The notes below the pieces were generated by a model. It searched no databases. It was not told the origin of the DNA and saw only the letters and a program-made list of their open reading frames with translations. A DNA stretch of 64,000 bases, taken from contig JASWJB010000168.1 of assembly GCA_032433595.1 (NCBI GenBank), positions 1-64,000 on the forward strand. Direction: 5' to 3'. The DNA comes from Conoideocrella luteorostrata (taxonomy: Eukaryota > Ascomycota > Sordariomycetes > Hypocreales > Clavicipitaceae). The translations under genes were made by a program, and so were the position numbers. Positions 59,205 to 64,000 of this stretch are shown piece by piece (position 1 is the stretch's first letter; each line of letters starts with the position of its first letter).

Positions 59205-60341
59205 ATGAGCGAAATACCTTCACAACAAAAGGCGACACCAGCGCGCCGAAAACATGGTCGACAAAGCACTAGGTCAGCTGCCCATAAAGCATACGCGTCC
59301 GAGAATGATGCCGCCACGACATCTCGATACGGCCATGCTCCTCAAACACCAAGCAAAGGTGTCCTTGATCCAAAAACAGGTGCTGATTTTTATTCCTCGA
59401 AAGCCTCAAGCACTAAGAGCGGATCCAAGAACAAATCTAAATCGAGGAGTGGTCTAATTGCTCCCGACTCTGTGCCTGTTGGCGGCCAAACCCCCCCTCA
59501 GCGTTCTGTCTCTATTAAACCTGGAGCGAACGCAGCATTTGCAGGCGCGACATTTCATGCATCACCTGCGCCATCAGCTCTACCCATTCCTAGGTTTCTT
59601 TCCAAATCCTCAGCTGAGTCGCCCGTTCCTTCAGAAAGGGACATTGTTCAAGAACCATCACCACCGACGACGGACCAAGATGCACCTACTCCTTTCCGAC
59701 CATCATCACTTCCTAAGCCGAATGAGTCACCGCTTGATTTCATGTTTCGTGCACACCGAGAAGAAAAGAAACGCCATTTCCAAGAGAACGGCTTGGTGCA
59801 GCACGATACACCCAAGTCGCCAGGAACTTTACCCCAATTCGACATGAATGGACAGTCTAGATCATGGAGCCTGCCACATCAAAGAAGAACCCACTTAAGA
59901 CAACAGACAAGCGGTATAGATACTTCAGAATTGGATGGCACGCCTGGGAGACCGATGGGTCCCGCATTTTCCACTCCGTATCAAGAACGAATCAAGGCAG
60001 CTCGCTCCGGAACCAGTTCAACATCTCCTGGTAGCCGTCAAAATGATCACGGGTCGGTGAAAACGCCTGAAGCTGGTGACCCAACTGATGCTCTTAAAAA
60101 ATTTCTATTTGGAACTTTAGGGTCGACAACGGGCAACTCCTTCGCAAGGCCCGCTGAGCCCAAATCTCCCACTCAGATGACACCAGGCAGTAATAATGTC
60201 ATGCCTAGCGTCACAGAAGCCAAACCCACGGAAGCTCGCATTGACAATATTGAGGCTATGGAAAATGACCTTCGTCGAATCTTGAAGCTGGACGTTTCTT
60301 CGAAGTCCACTTCTACGAATCCTGCTTTTATGTCTAGGTGA
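59205..60341 (+). CDS. Disordered protein with Edc1/PNRC-like decapping motif
   Basis: An intronless 378-aa protein counted from the first in-frame ATG (MSEIPSQQKATPARRKHG). It is almost wholly low-complexity, rich in Ser, Pro, Thr and Lys, with no globular domain. Residues 112-131 read FAGATF followed by SPAPSALPIPRF. This matches the [YF]AGxxF element plus a short Pro-rich LPxP element found in Edc1/Edc2 and PNRC proteins, which bind the Dcp1 EVH1 domain and activate Dcp2. Other conserved-looking patches are SPLDFMFRAHREEKKRHF, DALKKFLFGTLG and, at the end, IDNIEAMENDLRRILKLD. A role in mRNA decapping is inferred from the motif alone. A TTG-initiated extension upstream is not adopted. Confidence 0.75.
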   Translation: MSEIPSQQKATPARRKHGRQSTRSAAHKAYASENDAATTSRYGHAPQTPSKGVLDPKTGADFYSSKASSTKSGSKNKSKSRSGLIAPDSVPVGGQTPPQRSVSIKPGANAAFAGATFHASPAPSALPIPRFLSKSSAESPVPSERDIVQEPSPPTTDQDAPTPFRPSSLPKPNESPLDFMFRAHREEKKRHFQENGLVQHDTPKSPGTLPQFDMNGQSRSWSLPHQRRTHLRQQTSGIDTSELDGTPGRPMGPAFSTPYQERIKAARSGTSSTSPGSRQNDHGSVKTPEAGDPTDALKKFLFGTLGSTTGNSFARPAEPKSPTQMTPGSNNVMPSVTEAKPTEARIDNIEAMENDLRRILKLDVSSKSTSTNPAFMSR

Positions 60342-60973
60342 ATGGAACTGCTGAATGACCCACAATCTACAGTTTCACGTACTTTCGATGTCACTCGACC
60401 TAGAGAGACGGAAGTTCTAGTACTGACGAAACAGATAGAGCTGTGGAAGATTTATCTCGATGCCAAATTTTATAACTTGCCAATATTTGAGACTTCACGA
60501 ACACATTCGTCAGCCACAACCACATACTTCTACCATATCGACGGGCAATATGGGTGATAAATGGGACTGACATGAGGGACAACTTTTTTTGAGCTGCAGC
60601 ATATTCTTTGTTTCTGTTTTTCTTCCATGATACTTGTTCTAGTGGATAACAGCCGATGACCAAAACCTATTCATATTCGCTAGAGGATGTAGGAGGTGTA
60701 TAGTGACACCTTGATCTGTGCTGTGAACATATGAATGCTATTTAGGCGGCAACGAGCCTAGGGTGCCACAACGGCACATGTCTCTACTTGACTTAGCTAG
60801 TCTCCAAAAATCCCATAACTGCCCGCCGTTGACTTTATCGTCTAATTGGATAAACATGCAGCTTTTTGCTCTCACTGTATATACCTGTGACTCATCACCT
60901 CCAATTCGTAGTGAAACATAGCTGTGCAGGGACACAGAACAAATTGTTACATTCACTGCTTATGGATTCGTAC
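60342..60973. other. Convergent spacer between Edc1-like gene and FAD oxidoreductase
   Basis: A 632-bp tail-to-tail region with no convincing frame. Confidence 0.55.
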
Positions 60974-62760
60974 CTATTGCCGGCGATGGTTCCGATTACG
61001 TTCCTCTCTTGAGAAGAGCATACCGTGCGACACGAGGAGATATTTTGCGAAGAAGTTGGTTGCGAATTCATCGAACCTCGAGTAGTCAGCTCCGAGGCGA
61101 TAGGCAGCGGCGATCCCACTGACACACGCAAGCTCGTGCATATTCTTTGCGATTCAGAACGATTAGCTTTCCATTTGCTTCTGGTGGAATATTATGACTT
61201 AATTTTCCGCCACAAACCGAGCAATCAATAAATGCAATTGCCCAGAGCCTGGATGGGTTAAATATATACTCACCACAAGGGTCCACGAACCAGCAAATAT
61301 CGTATTATTTCTGCCATTCAGAAACATCATACCCGGCACTACGCGTAGGTAGTGCTGCCACCTGTGGCCAAGTTGATGCCACCAGTTGCGTTTGATTATC
61401 TTATTCTCGCTGATTTCTTCAATGGTCCATAACTCCCTCTCGTCTTTGTTGAGAAAAATGGTCTGGTAAACAGGCTCAACTTTATTTGTACCGGAATTTC
61501 CTGCCACAAGCTGATATTGATAGTTGCTGCAATTGAACGACATTTCAATAAGGCGAGGGTTATTATCATACGTATACGTGAAGTACATTGGTCGAAAGCC
61601 TTGGGACCCGGATTCTGAGCCTTGTGCGAAGGAAATTTGTTGTTTTTGGTTATCATTTATTGGCTCTGCGCATAGGGATGGTCGGAACTTGGTTTCGTAT
61701 TGTCTTTCAAAATATTCTTTGTCGCTGTGTGTCACCGTCAAGTCATCGTAAAATGATACACCCTTCAAGACGAGTCTCTCGCGCCAAGTCGCTTGTTCGC
61801 CCAGTATTTCGAGACTGTCATCTGCTAGAGTACAGAGAACTAGTTCATCAAACATCTCATCAGTAAATTCTCCACTGCGAAGGTTTTTGATTCGGAGTTG
61901 AACCCCAGCTCTCGATCTGGACAGCACGCGGCACACTTCTTGGCTAGTTCTTATCTCAACGCCATGGTCTCGGAGGCCGTCGCCCCAGCTCCTATAGAAT
62001 CGATGTAAGTTATCGAAGGTGTACATCGTGGGCAGATTAGGGAGTAGAGTCGCGTCATCATAACCCCACAGCTTCATATTTGGGTCATCGAACAGACGTT
62101 CAACAATGCCGCATGGAACATTGGCCGTTTGATTTCCTGTACCTAGGAAGAGTGCAATGAGCGGGTACACCATCTTGTTTCCAAACTCTTTGTCAAAAAA
62201 AAAGACTCGTAGCATAACAGATATTGGAATGAGTCCTATGATCGGAAGCATCCACTTAACAACTTTTAAAAATAACCCGAATAGTTTGATATCCCGGGCG
62301 AACCGTTGTACAAGGGTGCTGGGGAAGACATTGGTCCAAAACCCATCCTCGCCTTTTCCAAACGAGACCTGCAGCTGCACTTTCTGTGGCGGATAGCCAT
62401 GCTCTTCGAAGAACTTAAAGGTATGTTTGAAGATCTTCCGCGGCTCGTTAATAATGGTGTAACATGATGGGAATTATAGAATTTTGACCAACATGTGAAC
62501 CGCCTTGAACACCATTGTTCATCCAAGGTGCACCATATATCTGTTCATTTAGGGGGATTGAACCCGCTTGACCACCAAGGACCTCATTCTTTTCCAGAAT
62601 AGAGACCTTGAATTTGCGCGGGTGTCTCCCGAGTGTTGCAGCACAGGCCTGCGGTGTTTTGCTTTAGCTTTTGATCCTGGGCGGAGAAGGGAGATCGTAC
62701 CATGCCGGCAGCACCGCCTCCAACGATGGCGATATGTCGCCGTGGTCTAGGTGTAGTCAT
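60974..62760 (-). CDS. FAD/NAD(P)-binding oxidoreductase, amine-oxidase-like
   Basis: Four exons (62701-62760, 62493-62648, 61274-62434, 60974-61144) encode 515 aa. The N-terminal dinucleotide-binding motif IAIVGGGAAGM (residues 10-20) is split from the rest by the first intron. KVSILEKNEVLGGQAGS is the second Rossmann strand with its acidic end. The middle contains VQLQVSFGKGEDGFWTNVFP and a hydrophobic stretch (MLPIIGLIPISVMLRVFF). The last blocks are FAGSWTLVNMHELACVSGIAAAY, the C-terminal FAD-contact region of this fold. The architecture is that of a fungal flavin-dependent amine-oxidoreductase-like family; substrate and pathway are unknown. The intron 2 donor (GTTGGT) is weak but required for phase. 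It is not part of a visible biosynthetic cluster. Confidence 0.82.
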
Positions 62761-64000
62761 TTCGGAGGGATATCTAAGTCCGCTGAACTGGTCAATGGAG
62801 CCAGAGGGATGATAGAGGAATTGTTGTGCGGCGAGGTTAGTCTCTCGTTCAGAAATACGTGGACTATTCAGTTTTATTGGCCGGGGCGGAGTGCCTGCTC
62901 AGCCCATCGAGACTCTAGCTCCCATGCTGAACCACGAACGATCGATGATGTGATTAGCGTACGTCATAGACCTGGTTTACGGATGAGACCTTTTTGAGCC
63001 GTGCGGACCGCTGTCTCCAAATTGAACCGCCACGTGCCAGTTGTAGCAGACCACCTCATCCTTGACCGTCCGTGAAGTTATCTTCGGAATTTTCGGGGCA
63101 ATCTTGGTTTATTGAATCGAGTTGGAATTTACTACGTACGTAACGGGCTAGGGGCAGTCTGATTGGAAGGCAAATAAACCACCCTGCTTGACTGGTGGAA
63201 TAATGCAGGACCAATGTAAGTTATGAAATCCAACTCCATGGAGGATATAACCAATAGCACATGGGATTTTCTGACATGATACCATGTAAACAAAGGTGAT
63301 ATTGTTAAATGAATAGAACCATCTGCATTGTGAGATAGCCGTATTCGAACTAGGTAACAATAGTTCCTACCCTAGACATATTTTGTGTCTGAATGGAACG
63401 GTCAGGGTTTGGCCCAACAAGGACAAGTACTGAATGTAGGCTATCTGTTGCTTAGGAGGTAAAGTCGGGCAGTCAAGAACATAATAAGGTGTACTATGCT
63501 TACCGCATGGAGGCAGCAGATAATACCACGAAGGCCGTTTCGGGACTACTCCCAATCAATAATAAATTGAATAATTAGATTAACAACTAAGGAGCCAAAG
63601 TAAAGATCTATTTATTAATAAGAGTGTTATATATACTGATAATCACCTCTTTATTGATCACTTGTGATCAGCCCGTTTAGTCTTGTTCAGGGTTATCCAA
63701 CTGATAACCACCAAACAGCATCGTCCCACGAGAGATCACGTGACGAACGAGACCCTGTCGGTCGTATCATCTGCTCCGAATTGACCATAAGCCCGACTAG
63801 ATCACGTGATGGCGCGTTTAATTCGTACCGGACTGTCACGCGGTCTCCGCCGTTTAGTCGATTAGTTGGATCCAGCAAAGCTCTCTGTGATCCGCCAACA
63901 ATTGTAACCGTCTGCTGTTCTCACCCATATAGACACCGAATGAGACCAATTATTTATTTACCTCACCCCTCCTTAAGCCCACAACGCCTGACTTAGGATC
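62761..64000. promoter_or_regulatory. Upstream region of FAD oxidoreductase to window end
   Basis: 1.2 kb without a convincing gene. GATCACGTGA occurs at 63734-63743 and again at 63800-63809; both are CACGTG cores in the same extended context. They may belong to a gene beyond the window. About 63550-63660 is AT-rich. Confidence 0.5.

Overview
The window is nuclear DNA of a filamentous ascomycete (Pezizomycotina). The evidence is short introns (mostly 50-110 nt) with GT..AG ends and CTAAC/CTGAC-type branch sites, dense single-copy housekeeping genes in every orientation, and fungus-specific families (Tup1/RCO-1, Rmp1, DUF2015, DUF2423, Bmt2, Mpm1-like, a Ksp1-type kinase). A hypocrealean host is my guess from protein flavour and from the dispersed ACTCCGTA motif; it is not proven here. 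I see no intact transposon, CRISPR array, rRNA gene or recognisable tRNA.

Layout. 1-5216 is gene-poor and holds short repeats and one strong hairpin. 5217-16 kb: NIPA-type transporter (-), Mpm1-like mitochondrial protein (+), Nop4 (-) divergent from condensin subunit Ycg1 (+). 16-24.9 kb: Las21/Gpi7 GPI ethanolamine-phosphate transferase (-), DUF2423 protein (-), PIAS/Siz SUMO ligase (+), TRAPP subunit Trs33 (+), cytosolic malate dehydrogenase (-, to 26.4 kb). 27.7-31.4 kb: ribosomal protein eL28 (-), DUF2015 protein (+), Erg3 sterol C-5 desaturase (-). 31.4-36.1 kb is a second gene-poor stretch leading into the RCO-1/Tup1 corepressor (+). 38.5-45.6 kb: RNase MRP subunit Rmp1 (-), AVT-type vacuolar amino-acid transporter (+), Ksp1-like kinase (-). 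45.6-49 kb is intergenic and probably includes a long kinase leader. 49-64 kb: enolase-phosphatase Utr4 (+), Bmt2 rRNA methyltransferase (-) divergent from uL23 (+), Tim8 (-), CorA Mg2+ transporter (-), an unrecognised small exon (-), signal peptidase subunit Spc1 (+), Rbx1 (-), an Edc1/PNRC-like decapping-activator candidate (+) and an uncharacterised FAD oxidoreductase (-).

The genes do not form one pathway. The clearest theme is ribosome biogenesis (Nop4, Rmp1, Bmt2, uL23, eL28). The promoters at Nop4/Ycg1 and Bmt2/uL23 carry CACGTG boxes. Exon boundaries were set by hand from splice signals, reading phase and family conservation; no alignment was run. I found no convincing new multi-gene system. 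The best leads are a perfect nested hairpin at 1564-1623, four identical-length introns (one GC-AG) in LAS21, the Edc1-like motif, the orphan membrane exon at 56.4-56.7 kb and the dispersed palindromic motif.
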